DNA of 64,000 nucleotides, taken from Schlesneria sphaerica (GTDB lineage Bacteria; Planctomycetota; Planctomycetia; Planctomycetales; Planctomycetaceae). The notes under the pieces were generated by a model that saw only the letters and a list, made by a program, of their open reading frames with translations, was not told the origin of the DNA and searched no databases. The DNA lies in the NCBI RefSeq assembly GCF_044336245.1, contig NZ_CP172346.1:4960001-5024000 (forward strand), in the 5' to 3' direction. Of the stretch, positions 15,729 through 24,697 are shown in pieces (the stretch's first letter is position 1; every line of letters begins with the position of its first letter). The position numbers and the translations under genes were made by a program.

Positions 15729-17892
15729 TCTTCCTCGAAATTCCGTCATTGCCCGTCCCCGTCGATGGAGGGCCGTCTGGTTGTCGTATTGCACTCGTCC
15801 GCTCATGTGGGGATTCGCATTAGTGGCCGGGCTGGTGGGGGCAGGGATCGCAGTGGCGGTTGCAAGGGATCCGGAGGACGTGGCCCGATCCAGGACTCTC
15901 AATTCGGCAAATCCTACGGCAGCAGCACCCGATCCAGTCGTCGACATGACATTTGGGAAAGACGCGTCACGCTCGATCAATTGGTCCCAGGTACGCACAC
16001 TGAAGGTGATGGATCTTTCGCAATGCGCACCGTTGTGGACTGATGGTGCCATGCCGCGCCTGGAATCGCTAACCGTCTACAAAGGTGTCACCGATGATGA
16101 ATTGACGGAACTTTGCCAGCGTCATCGTTTTGTCTCTTTAACTCTTCATGATACGCGGCATCTGACCCCGGCAGGAACACGTGCCTGGCAAAACCAGACT
16201 CGTCTGGATTTTCTCAGATTCACAAGCTTCGAGCAGGTCCAGGCCAATGTGAAGCTCGATTGGCCTCCCAATTTGAGGACCTTGATTTGCGACGACCCAC
16301 GAGGAGTCAGCCTGTTGCGGTTGCGAGAATGGCGAGGCCTGCATCAGCTAGAGACTGTGTCTACGCGTATCGTCCCCTCGACGGCGGGAGTTTCTCCAGA
16401 GGTTATCGACGAACTCAGGCAATTCCCGCGATTGAAGCGACTCTTCCTGGTGGAATTACCACCGGCGTTCCCCAATGTCCTGTCCGAACTGCAACAGGCT
16501 CTACCCCGGATTCGTGTCCGGCCGCATGCGTACGACCCCGTTCGGCTTGAAAGAGTGAATCTGATCCTGGTCTTCGGGTTTCTGGTTTACGTCGGTCTTT
16601 CGATCCAATTATCCCCCCAGTTTGTGTCATCTCATCGCCTTTTGACACCCCGTTTCGCAAGAAGTCACTTCAGTGCTGCCGGAGCGATCGTTTTCTGTAC
16701 GGGGGGACTGTCGTGCCTTCTGTTTCACAAAGCCGGAAGTGCTTACCTAGCCAGCGTGGCCCTGAGCGGCCTGCCAATTGTACTCCTTGCAGTACTGATC
16801 CGCTTTTCTCGGTGGATTGGTGGCCTCTCGGGCGTCCCGGTCCCCGGCGTGGCGAACTGGGTCGCGGTTCAATCTATGGCACTCGGGCTCTCCTTCTGTC
16901 TGTTGCTGACAAACGGAAATCGTCTGGAACTGGATTGGTTCCTGCGAGGGGAGCAGGTTGGGTCCGCGTTCTTCCTCATGGCAGCGACTTGCTGGGGGGC
17001 GTACGACCTGGCGCGGTGGTACGCTGGGCTGCTGCGAGGGCTGGAAGAGTCAGGCGGGGGGGATGTCCCGCTGAGCTGCGTGGATGTGCCGGGCTGGCAG
17101 GGCTGGGTAAGAACCCAAGCGTCTCTACAGTCTACGTCGGCGAAACGAGAGCAGCGCTTATACAGGTTGGTAGATGCGCGCATGGAACAGTTCGCGGAAC
17201 GAATCCGCGGTCGCTACCTCGTGACGCCGCTTAGTCAGTGGAAAGCGGCGGCTATCCTGACAACGAATGGGTGGATCACCAACATGATTGTGATGGTCGT
17301 GATTGCGAAGGTGGGGGAGGCCCTGTTAATGCCCACTGAATGGCTATCCCAAGCCCCGGTGATCGATTTCGGGTGTCTACAACTCCTTGGCTCGGGACTT
17401 CTTTTTCCGTTGTGCTTTGCCTGGTATCGCCGCCCGATGATGTCCCTCGAACTCTTGCGACCAAGTTCACGCCGAGACTGGGTTCTAACAAATTTCCGCG
17501 GGCTGCTGAGTGACCTCTGGCCTATCGCCGCGGTTTCAGGCGTGTATGGGAACTGGCTGCTCTGCACCGGGCGTTTCGGTCAGTGGACGATCCCGGCAAT
17601 TCTCAGTGTGAATGCCGTGATCGTGACCGTGCTGGTCGCTGTCTATGTCATCGGAGTTTGGGCGATGACAGTGCAATCGCAGAGGGTGGTGGTTCTGATT
17701 GCGGTGCTTGGATGGATTGCAGTGGTATCAGGAATCATCGCTCCTATTCTATTCCCGCTCGATCTGACAACGTTGAAACCCGCCGTGATCCTGGCCGCAA
17801 CCTTTTCCACGTTCTTGGTTTCCTCGACGGTGGGGGTGGGGCTGGCTTACCGGAGTTGGATGAACTGGGAAGTGGGCAATTCTTCGCAATGA
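15721..17892 (+). CDS. Polytopic membrane protein, probable ABC permease with LRR-like insert
   Basis: 723 residues. One membrane helix near residues 28-48 is followed by a soluble segment (about 50-270) that reads like degenerate leucine-rich repeats: VRTLKVMDLSQCAPL, MPRLESLTVYKG, HRFVSLTLHDTRHL, PNLRTLICD and FPRLKRLFLVELPP. Then come about 10 further hydrophobic helices (roughly 280-715). The start overlaps the ATPase gene by 8 bases, so translation is coupled and it is most likely the membrane subunit of that transporter. The LRR-like part is predicted on the non-cytoplasmic face if the first helix runs in-to-out. I know no transporter permease family with such an insert. The permease role is inferred from operon position only. 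Confidence 0.72.
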   Translation: MSDLPRNSVIARPRRWRAVWLSYCTRPLMWGFALVAGLVGAGIAVAVARDPEDVARSRTLNSANPTAAAPDPVVDMTFGKDASRSINWSQVRTLKVMDLSQCAPLWTDGAMPRLESLTVYKGVTDDELTELCQRHRFVSLTLHDTRHLTPAGTRAWQNQTRLDFLRFTSFEQVQANVKLDWPPNLRTLICDDPRGVSLLRLREWRGLHQLETVSTRIVPSTAGVSPEVIDELRQFPRLKRLFLVELPPAFPNVLSELQQALPRIRVRPHAYDPVRLERVNLILVFGFLVYVGLSIQLSPQFVSSHRLLTPRFARSHFSAAGAIVFCTGGLSCLLFHKAGSAYLASVALSGLPIVLLAVLIRFSRWIGGLSGVPVPGVANWVAVQSMALGLSFCLLLTNGNRLELDWFLRGEQVGSAFFLMAATCWGAYDLARWYAGLLRGLEESGGGDVPLSCVDVPGWQGWVRTQASLQSTSAKREQRLYRLVDARMEQFAERIRGRYLVTPLSQWKAAAILTTNGWITNMIVMVVIAKVGEALLMPTEWLSQAPVIDFGCLQLLGSGLLFPLCFAWYRRPMMSLELLRPSSRRDWVLTNFRGLLSDLWPIAAVSGVYGNWLLCTGRFGQWTIPAILSVNAVIVTVLVAVYVIGVWAMTVQSQRVVVLIAVLGWIAVVSGIIAPILFPLDLTTLKPAVILAATFSTFLVSSTVGVGLAYRSWMNWEVGNSSQ

Positions 17893-18151
17893 ACGACGCT
17901 TGCAGAGCTTTGTCACGCGGATCATTAGAAAAGAGGAATCCGAATCAGGTATCCGTTGCGGATGTGGATTTCACTTTAGCGGGATGCTTGATCCCCCCGG
18001 ACCGGGATGCCCGCAGCAGAATCCGTGCAGAGCCGCTGGGAGTTTCTACTCCCAAGCGAGAATATGCTCTTAAGAGTTCCAGGTACGTATCGCAGAAACC
18101 CTCGGTCTTGATTCGGGGATTCCACACGGGCACGGCCGGACTAGCACGTAC

Positions 18152-18182
18152 AAAAAGAAAAACGCCCCCATCCGTGAGGGCG
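18152..18182 (-). terminator. Intrinsic terminator, leftward
   Basis: On the minus strand CGCCC and GGGCG-type arms (18182-18163) are followed by TTTTTCTTTTT (18162-18152). No annotated gene runs into it from the right on this strand, which implies an otherwise unseen leftward transcript. Confidence 0.7.
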
Positions 18183-18427
18183 ACTGCATCCTGCTCCATC
18201 CGTTGACCGGAAGAGACGTGCTGGTGACAGCTCCGCCTCAGTATAAGAAAAAGAACCCCCAGAGAACTGCGTCCGTCAACTATGTTGGGTGTACTGGCGA
18301 TTGGGTTCCGGGGAGCAGAGTGGGTCAGAGACTGCTCAGAGGGGGCCATGCAGTTCACAGCCAACGGGTTCGTTGTTCGCTGGGGGTTCGGGCTGGGAAA
18401 GATCATGTGGCGGTTGCTCGTCACGTG
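18152..18427 (-). ncRNA. Predicted structured non-coding RNA behind a sigma54-like promoter
   Basis: A leftward transcript is bounded by a sigma54-like promoter (18438-18454, start predicted near 18427) and an intrinsic terminator (18182-18152). Its ends fold together. The outer helix pairs TGACgAGCaaCCGCC (18423-18409) with GGCGGaGCTGTCA (18237-18225). The next helix pairs GAACCCCCAGCGAAC (18389-18375) with GTTCTCTGGGGGTTC (18267-18253), 14 of 15 positions. Inside are a hairpin around GAGCAG/CTGCTC (about 18314-18335) and a possible CCAAC/GTTGG helix. The only long frame runs straight through the terminator and lacks a ribosome-binding site, so I favour RNA over protein. It does not match tmRNA, RNase P, SRP or 6S RNA landmarks that I know. 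Confidence 0.5.
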
Positions 18428-18437
18428 AGAAATGCAA

Positions 18438-18454
18438 AGCTAACCTTGTGCCAA
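18438..18454 (-). promoter_or_regulatory. Sigma54-like (-24/-12) promoter, leftward
   Basis: Minus-strand TTGGCACAAGGTTAGCT matches the YTGGCACGNNNNTTGCW consensus with the required 10 bases between GG and GC; the only clear deviation is TAGC for TTGC. It points away from the adjacent sigma54 activator gene and towards the predicted ncRNA. Confidence 0.5.
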
Positions 18455-18460
18455 AGATGT

Positions 18461-18612
18461 TTCGGCGCACAAAGTTTTGAATCTCATTCAATATTTCATT
18501 GATTTTCAGGCTCCAACGGGGCAAGATGGTTGTGGCAGAGGACGATTTTCGGCGCGCGCCGAAGAATAAACCTTTCCAAATGAGCGCCGAAGCGTTTGCT
18601 TTCGGCGCCGAA
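18461..18612. promoter_or_regulatory. Array of TTCGGCGC palindromes (putative activator binding sites)
   Basis: TTCGGCGC half-sites or palindromes occur at 18461-18468, 18548-18563 (TTCGGCGCGCGCCGAA, perfect 16 bp), 18584-18591 (GCGCCGAA) and 18601-18612 (TTCGGCGCCGAA, perfect 12 bp). They lie 10-160 bases upstream of the leftward sigma54-like promoter and just in front of the activator gene at 18642. That placement suits enhancer sites for a Fis-type activator controlling both directions. Confidence 0.55.
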
Positions 18613-18641
18613 AGCCCCCTCGAAACCAGATCGGACAGACG

Positions 18642-21600
18642 ATGGATCGCACAAATTGGATGGTTAGGGGGAGTTTGGCGGTTTTTGCTGGCGCCATCGT
18701 CGCCTACTGCGTTGTGGTGATGGTGGTTGTCGCCACAGCCCCCGACCTTCGCCTTCGTTTTCTTCTCGTCGGGCCTACCGGCCTTACCTCCGGCATCATC
18801 ATCGAAGATACAATCGGGGTCGAAGCCCTGGATGGGCAACCGGTACCGCAGCCCCAGGACGTCTTGATTGAGTTGGATGGTCAACCGGTTAAAACCAGTC
18901 TCGATTTTATGCGAGAACAGTTCGCCATCCGAAATCGGGATCTTCAGCTTCGCCCGAACACTCCGGGTCCGCACCGGCAGGATGCGCAAAACTACGTTCC
19001 GATTAAATTTGTCCGATCGACGGACGCTCAGCCAGTCTCCACAGCGATCAAGATCCAAGCGGTCCCGATGCGGGAAGTGGGTCTGACTCTCGTCTGGTTC
19101 CTGCTCGAACTGATTATTTTTTCAGTGGGGGCGGTCGGCTTCTGGAGTCGGCCGTTCGATGACGCCGCGCGACTCTTCTTTGTGATGTGCACCGTGACGT
19201 TGGCCGCTTTCGTGGGGGGCTTTCACTGGTGGACGGTCGGCAGCAACTTCTGGCTGAATCTTCCCTTCGCTGTCTGCGCAATCTTGCTCCCGGCCGTCAT
19301 TCTTCACTTTTTTCTCGTTTACCCCCGTTCGAAGCGACCGCTGATTCAGTGGCCGATTGCCACTGTCGCTGCCATCTACGCCATTCCACTTCTGACGATC
19401 ATGGCGTTTCTCGCCGTGGACGGCGGCTTGTGGTTTCTGCCTCATTCGATGGGCCCACAGGCGGAATTCAATTCGCAACTTGTCTCGATGCTGTTGAACT
19501 GGTTGAGAATCGGTGTCTACAGCTACTTTGCCGTGGCTGCGGTGTACTTTCTGATCGCTTTGGGGGCTCTGACGCACAGTTGGTTTACGGCCCGTAATCC
19601 CATTGAGAAGAACCAGGTTCGCTGGATCCTGCGCGCTGGTTGTGCCGCCTCGTTCTTTATTGGCTATGCACTCTATCTCGCCTTCTTCTACCGGGCCGAA
19701 TTTGCGCTGGGGGGAGGGCGAATTCCCATGTTCCTGGCCAGTCTGCTGTTTATGTTCGCATACGCAGTCGGGATTGTCCGGTACAAACTCATGCTGATTG
19801 ATCAGATCGTCAACCGCGGGATGTGGTACTACGTCCTCAGTTATGCCGCGACAGCAACCGTCGCTTTTGTCATTTCCTGCGGAACCCTGGCGATGACGAT
19901 CCGCAAAGCCCAGGCTCTGGAGCAGCCTTCCTGGATCATTGCGGGCATTCTCATGCTCGCTGTCGTGCTGCTGATCTGGTTGAGGGATTCCTGGCAGACG
20001 TTTGTCGATCGACGCTTCTTTCGCGAAAAGTATCGGCTGGACAAGGCGCTCCAGCGGATGAATCAGGCGGCGGGGCGATTGGCTGATGTCGACTTTCTCG
20101 CCGAACGAATGCTGATGTCCTGTCGAGACGTTCTGCAGTCCGAATTGACGGCACTTTATCTTCGCGATTCGCAAACTTCGACTTTTCGACTCGCGGGTGC
20201 TCAAGGAGTTTCCGCCGGTCTTCCCATGCAGTTTTCCGCACCGGAGGAATTTTGCCAGGCGCTTCAGACCGATCCGACTCTTCAGCGCGTCACGTCCGTG
20301 TCGCGCGATGATCTGTCGCCGACGCAAAGTCTGTTAAGGCTGGTGAAAGCGGATCTCGTCCACGGCTTGGAAACCAATGGCGAAATTACCGGGATCGTCG
20401 TTCTGGGAGGCAAGCAGAATGGGTTGATGTATTCGGCCGAAGATCTGACCTTCCTTACGGCGCTGGGACAGATCACCGGGATCGCGCTTCATTGCGCCAA
20501 CGTGCATCAGAACCTAAAACATCTGAACGAAGAACTGCGAACCAAAGTGGATCAGTTGGCGCAGCAACGTCAGCGAATCGCCATGCTGGAGGCCGAGATC
20601 GCGACGACACGGTCTGAACCTGTCACTGCAACCGGGACCGAGTTCCGTCGCGACTCGATCATTGGACGCAGCCCGGCTTTGAACCAGGTGCTGGAGATGG
20701 TTCGCAAAGTCGCGCCGAGTGAAACGAGTGTTCTAGTTCGTGGCGAGAGCGGGACAGGGAAGGAATTGCTGGCGAAAGCGATCCATGAGAACAGTTCACG
20801 GCGGAGCGGACCGCTGATCAGTGTGAACTGTGCCGCATTCTCGTCCGGCTTGCTCGAAAGCGAATTATTCGGACATGTACGCGGGTCATTCACGGGAGCT
20901 CATGAGAATAAACCAGGTCGATTTGAATTGGCTCATCGGGGAACGCTGTTTCTGGATGAAATCGGCGATATTTCCGCCGAGACGCAGATCAAACTGCTGC
21001 GTGTGCTTCAGCAGCGTGAGTTCGAGCCCGTGGGGGGGACCAAAACGATTCAGGTCGACGTCCGCATGATCGCGGCGACACATCAGAACCTGGAACGGCT
21101 GATCGCCGAAGGCAAATTTCGCGAGGACTTATACTACCGCCTGAACGTCATCAGCATTCATTTGCCGCCGCTGCGAGAGCGACCGGACGACATTCTCGAT
21201 CTGGCGGCTTACTTCCTCAAATCGGCAGCGGTCCGAGGGGGGCGACGAGTCACCCGCTTTGACGATGACGCCTTGAATGCCCTGATGCAGTACTCATGGC
21301 CTGGTAACATTCGTGAACTTCAGAACGTCATCGAACGGGCCGTGGTCCTGTGCGACGATGAGGTAATCGAACTTAGCGATTTGCCTGCCGACATTCAGAA
21401 GACAACTTCGACGGTGAACAAAGGGTCGCCCAACTGGGATCTGAGTACGACAGAGACCATTGCAAGCCAGACGTTCGCGGCGGACGATCCCGCGTCTGAG
21501 CGGCGAATCCTTGTGGAAGCGCTGCACGCTTGCGATGGGAACAAAACCAAGGCCGCGCGCCGCCTCGGCTTGCCCCGCAGCACGTATTTCAGCAAGCTGA

Positions 21601-21665
21601 AAAAGTATGGGATTGACGACAATCCTCCGGCGGATTCGCCCCGGTTTGGACGACTGCCGCGGTAA
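18642..21665 (+). CDS. Membrane-anchored sigma54-dependent transcriptional activator
   Basis: 1007 residues. A first membrane helix (10-33) is followed by an extracytoplasmic PDZ-like segment (about 38-135), then roughly eight membrane helices (145-450), a GAF domain (about 475-620), a short coiled coil (625-657), the AAA+ sigma54-interaction domain (670-900) and a Fis-type HTH (960-990; NKTKAARRLGLPRSTYFSKL). Walker A is GESGTGKE (701-708), Walker B is LFLDEIGD (769-776), and the sigma54-contacting loop is GSFTGA (748-753), where Ser replaces Ala of GAFTGA. Most activators of this class are cytosolic or simply anchored; a PDZ plus eight-helix sensor suggests it reads an envelope or membrane signal. 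Binding sites and a sigma54 promoter lie just upstream. Confidence 0.92.
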   Translation: MDRTNWMVRGSLAVFAGAIVAYCVVVMVVVATAPDLRLRFLLVGPTGLTSGIIIEDTIGVEALDGQPVPQPQDVLIELDGQPVKTSLDFMREQFAIRNRDLQLRPNTPGPHRQDAQNYVPIKFVRSTDAQPVSTAIKIQAVPMREVGLTLVWFLLELIIFSVGAVGFWSRPFDDAARLFFVMCTVTLAAFVGGFHWWTVGSNFWLNLPFAVCAILLPAVILHFFLVYPRSKRPLIQWPIATVAAIYAIPLLTIMAFLAVDGGLWFLPHSMGPQAEFNSQLVSMLLNWLRIGVYSYFAVAAVYFLIALGALTHSWFTARNPIEKNQVRWILRAGCAASFFIGYALYLAFFYRAEFALGGGRIPMFLASLLFMFAYAVGIVRYKLMLIDQIVNRGMWYYVLSYAATATVAFVISCGTLAMTIRKAQALEQPSWIIAGILMLAVVLLIWLRDSWQTFVDRRFFREKYRLDKALQRMNQAAGRLADVDFLAERMLMSCRDVLQSELTALYLRDSQTSTFRLAGAQGVSAGLPMQFSAPEEFCQALQTDPTLQRVTSVSRDDLSPTQSLLRLVKADLVHGLETNGEITGIVVLGGKQNGLMYSAEDLTFLTALGQITGIALHCANVHQNLKHLNEELRTKVDQLAQQRQRIAMLEAEIATTRSEPVTATGTEFRRDSIIGRSPALNQVLEMVRKVAPSETSVLVRGESGTGKELLAKAIHENSSRRSGPLISVNCAAFSSGLLESELFGHVRGSFTGAHENKPGRFELAHRGTLFLDEIGDISAETQIKLLRVLQQREFEPVGGTKTIQVDVRMIAATHQNLERLIAEGKFREDLYYRLNVISIHLPPLRERPDDILDLAAYFLKSAAVRGGRRVTRFDDDALNALMQYSWPGNIRELQNVIERAVVLCDDEVIELSDLPADIQKTTSTVNKGSPNWDLSTTETIASQTFAADDPASERRILVEALHACDGNKTKAARRLGLPRSTYFSKLKKYGIDDNPPADSPRFGRLPR

Positions 21666-21710
21666 GGTTGGCGAATCACCCCCTGATCTTGACGGACTTG
21701 AGAGACACCA

Positions 21711-22580
21711 ATGGCAATCCTCGATCGTGAGGAATACATCGAGCAGGCATATTTTTTTAAGACGTTCCTGGAACGACTCGACGAAGACCTGCCGTCCCAG
21801 GAAATCCTCACGAGCATCAAGGAAGAGATCCTGGGGACGACGAAGCTGCCGCTCGCTCTCGATGTCCTGAGAGGAGAGATGCTGCTGAAAGGGCGTCTCT
21901 GCGAGGGGATGGCACTGCTGAAGCATTACTTCGCGCCGTTTCAGACGTTCGTCATGAAGCAGGCTGAAGAAGACCGCACCAAGTTCGATCAACGTGTCGC
22001 GCTGCAAATTCTGGAACGGGAAGCTCGCTATCGGGCCGGGAACGGGAACCCCGCCGGACTGTTTGTCTATCAGTTCGAATGCATTTCGCGAAACCGATTG
22101 GGCTATGATCGGGGAATGACCGCGATCTCGGAAGATCCTGTCTACAATGCCGATTGGCGCGAGTGGATTCTGAGGTCTCGACTGCAGCTGGGGACTGTCG
22201 AGTTCGCGGACCTGATCTACTTTCGATCGGAATTCTATCTGGAAGAGCGGCGGAAGCTGGTCGACCCCCATGAAGTCCCCACCGTCCCGTTACTGTTCAG
22301 CCGGCAGGAGGGGCGGATTGCCAAGGCGAACCGTGGGAAAGACCCGCTTTTACTGTTCGCCGCATTGCAGCGTCAGCTGGGATATCCTGCGGTCCCTCGT
22401 TCTCAATCCTCCCGCGATTTGAAGTTGCCGCCCCACCTCGAAATGCGGTTACAACGCATGGAAAAGCGGATCCAGTTGCTGGAAGCGGAGGCGAAAGGAA
22501 AACTCGACCTCAGCGAGTTCTACGCTCAGCCTCGATCATTCGAAGACCCACCCGACATGGGAGAGGGGATTTCCCAATGA
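21711..22580 (+). CDS. Conserved hypothetical protein, planctomycete-type
   Basis: 289 residues, soluble, mostly alpha-helical, without signal peptide. It begins MAILDREEYIEQAYFFKTFLERL and has a charged middle (VALQILEREARYRAG, NPAGLFVYQFECISRNRLGYDRG) and a C-terminal coiled coil (MRLQRMEKRIQLLEAEAKGK). It starts 45 bases after the sigma54 activator gene on the same strand, so the two are probably co-transcribed. I remember proteins of this look from planctomycetes, often described only as hypothetical. A functional link with the activator is suggested by position only. Confidence 0.8.
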   Translation: MAILDREEYIEQAYFFKTFLERLDEDLPSQEILTSIKEEILGTTKLPLALDVLRGEMLLKGRLCEGMALLKHYFAPFQTFVMKQAEEDRTKFDQRVALQILEREARYRAGNGNPAGLFVYQFECISRNRLGYDRGMTAISEDPVYNADWREWILRSRLQLGTVEFADLIYFRSEFYLEERRKLVDPHEVPTVPLLFSRQEGRIAKANRGKDPLLLFAALQRQLGYPAVPRSQSSRDLKLPPHLEMRLQRMEKRIQLLEAEAKGKLDLSEFYAQPRSFEDPPDMGEGISQ

Positions 22581-23467
22581 GGAAACCGAGGGGATTGGCG
22601 ACACGATAAGCATCCTTTTGCGACGCACCGGCTGCCATCGTGTCCCCTGAAATCTGGGATTGGTCGGAGCCCGGATCAGCCTACTCTTGTCCAGTCGGAA
22701 CCCGGCGTGCAGGTGCGTGAAAGGTCGTGCCGTCAGCTCAATTTCCGTTGCCGGGACTGCTTGTGTGGGTTGTTTGGGTTGTAGCGATTGCTCGGGCTTT
22801 GGGGTGATGGTTCGTCCTTTCCTTCGGCATCGCGCAGGGGAGCGACGGCCTGCCGCCGCGTGCGGGCTTCCGGGACATCAAGATGTTCAACGTTCATGAT
22901 TCAAGGAACCATCGCGGTTCATTTTCTTCAGGACCCGAAGTCCCATTTTCTTCTGACCGCTGCTTATTTCATTGCTTTTGTGCAAGGTTTCATGAGCCTG
23001 TTTTGCGAATCGATACGACCTGCAATTGACTCTGTTTTGATATTTCCAGGTTGGCCGCCTTAAAGGCCACAGTCTCGGAAAAGTTTCCCAAATCAGCAGC
23101 TCCCTTACATCTGGGATCAGTCCTCTCACTGGTACGTGTTGACGTGGTATTCCTCTGACTGGCTTGAGTCGTTTTGCTGTGGGGATGACGCAGGTCTGCT
23201 CGCTGTCGTTGATTGTGCAATGTGTGCCGCATCAACGGAGCATCACGTGTGAAGCGGACTTGTCGAACGTGTGGAATAGACGGGACCAGTCGTACCAGTT
23301 GTATGGGGTTTGTCGGGTGTAGTTTTCAGACAAGAGATTCGTACTGAGCCAGTGAAAGCGTTCTTGCCAAGCGTAGGAAGCCGATCTGCTTTTAAAGCAG
23401 AACCTCGAAGGTCACCGACCACCTAATACGGTTTCGAACTTGAACTGAGAGCAGGACTGGACAAGAC
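22581..23467. other. Non-coding region with one hairpin
   Basis: About 890 bases with no convincing gene. GACACGAT (22600-22607) and ATCGTGTC (22637-22644) form an 8-bp stem shortly after the previous stop codon, perhaps a weak terminator. I see nothing else. Confidence 0.4.
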
Positions 23468-24544
23468 GTGCGGACATACAAAATCCAAGTGAGCACTCTG
23501 ATCTTTAGTGCATGCCTGACGACGATGGCCTGGGGAGGTAGTGAGGGTCATCCGGCCCCCCCTTACAACCTCGCAAGTGTCGTCCCCATAAAAGAAAAAT
23601 CGGAAGTCAGGCAAGTCAATTTTTCGGCTACAGAGTCACCGGGATTGACGGAGCAGGCTGTGGGGGGGGATTCACCCGCCTATCTGACTCCGGAAGGTTT
23701 GCCTCCGCTGTCACAGGTCACACCCGCCGCGCCAGCGGCTCCTGTCGCCTCGTCGAATTTCGATGAAATTTTCGACGGACCTGGCTACGAGTGGCAGGTG
23801 CTTCCTGTGGGGCTGATGTACAAGGCCTATCTGGCGGGTGAAAAAGAGTCTCGAATGGCGTCTGTCTTCTACGCGGCAAATGGGCGTAAAGGAGCGATCT
23901 GGGAGAACACTCTCGGTGCTCACGTCGGCCTTTTGCGTTACGGAACGACGAACTCGGTGAACCCCCAGGGCTGGCAGTTCGACCTCGAAGGGGCGGCGAT
24001 GCCCCGTGTGGACATGGGACACGAGGATGACCTTGAGGCGGTTGACTTCCGCGCGGGATGGTTGATCACTCATCGTCGAGGTCCCAACGCGTTCAAAGCA
24101 GGCTACTACCATCTCAGTTCGCATGTGGGGGACGAGTACCTGATTCGAAACATCGGTTTTGAACGTCTTAACTATGTTCGAGATTCGCTGATCATTGGAT
24201 GGACACGCGACGTCATGAGTCCCAATCTGCAAGTCTATGGTGAGATTGCCTGGGCCGTGTTTGCTCAGGACGGTGCTCAACCTCTGGAACTGCAGTATGG
24301 TATTCAGTACTCCCCGTTGGTTTTCGGTCTGCATGGGGCACCGTTCGCAGCGATCAATGGTCACACTCGACAGGAGTTCAACTATACCACCAGCATTACC
24401 GTCCAAGCTGGATGGCAATGGCGTGGGGTATCGAATCATACGCTGCGAACGGGTGTCAGTTATTACGAGGGGCCCTCGATGCAGTGGTCATTCGTGGGAC
24501 AATCAGATCGGATGATCGGGGCGGGGATCTGGTTCGACTTTTGA
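23468..24544 (+). CDS. DUF1207 family outer-membrane or secreted protein
   Basis: 358 residues from a GTG start; AGCAGGA lies upstream and the signal peptide (LIFSACLTTMAWGG) begins from this start. A low-complexity Pro/Ala linker (to about residue 100) precedes a region rich in alternating aromatic residues: YEWQVLPVGLMYKAYLAGEK, GWQFDLEGAAMPRVDM, HVGDEYLIRNIGFERLNYVR and a C-terminal strand ending in Phe (MIGAGIWFDF). The alternating pattern and terminal Phe suggest an outer-membrane beta-barrel. DUF1207 proteins are common in planctomycetes and have no known function. A strong terminator follows at 24660, so it is monocistronic. Confidence 0.8.
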   Translation: MRTYKIQVSTLIFSACLTTMAWGGSEGHPAPPYNLASVVPIKEKSEVRQVNFSATESPGLTEQAVGGDSPAYLTPEGLPPLSQVTPAAPAAPVASSNFDEIFDGPGYEWQVLPVGLMYKAYLAGEKESRMASVFYAANGRKGAIWENTLGAHVGLLRYGTTNSVNPQGWQFDLEGAAMPRVDMGHEDDLEAVDFRAGWLITHRRGPNAFKAGYYHLSSHVGDEYLIRNIGFERLNYVRDSLIIGWTRDVMSPNLQVYGEIAWAVFAQDGAQPLELQYGIQYSPLVFGLHGAPFAAINGHTRQEFNYTTSITVQAGWQWRGVSNHTLRTGVSYYEGPSMQWSFVGQSDRMIGAGIWFDF

Positions 24545-24659
24545 TCTGAGTGGAGACCATCGTTCCTCCCATCGACGGGCAAACGCTGCTCCCAATCAAG
24601 ACCTCCCCCTGACATGCTGACAATCAGTGCGATCGGAAGAAAAGTTGTTTCACACGTCA

Positions 24660-24697
24660 CCCCGGTGGTCGCATGTTTGCGACGACCGGGGTTTCTG
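24660..24697 (+). terminator. Intrinsic terminator after the DUF1207 gene
   Basis: CCCCGGTGGTCGCA pairs with TGCGACGACCGGGG around a TGTT loop, with one mismatch, and is followed by a T-rich tail (tttctgctttg). Confidence 0.75.

Noticed and set aside
17945..18424. Leftward 159-codon frame over the predicted ncRNA.
   Set aside because: Reads straight through a strong intrinsic terminator, has no ribosome-binding site and unusual Ser/Arg-rich composition.
19122..20327. Long leftward frame (401 codons) inside the sigma54 activator gene.
   Set aside because: Antisense shadow of a clearly identified gene; such long antisense frames are common in GC-rich DNA.
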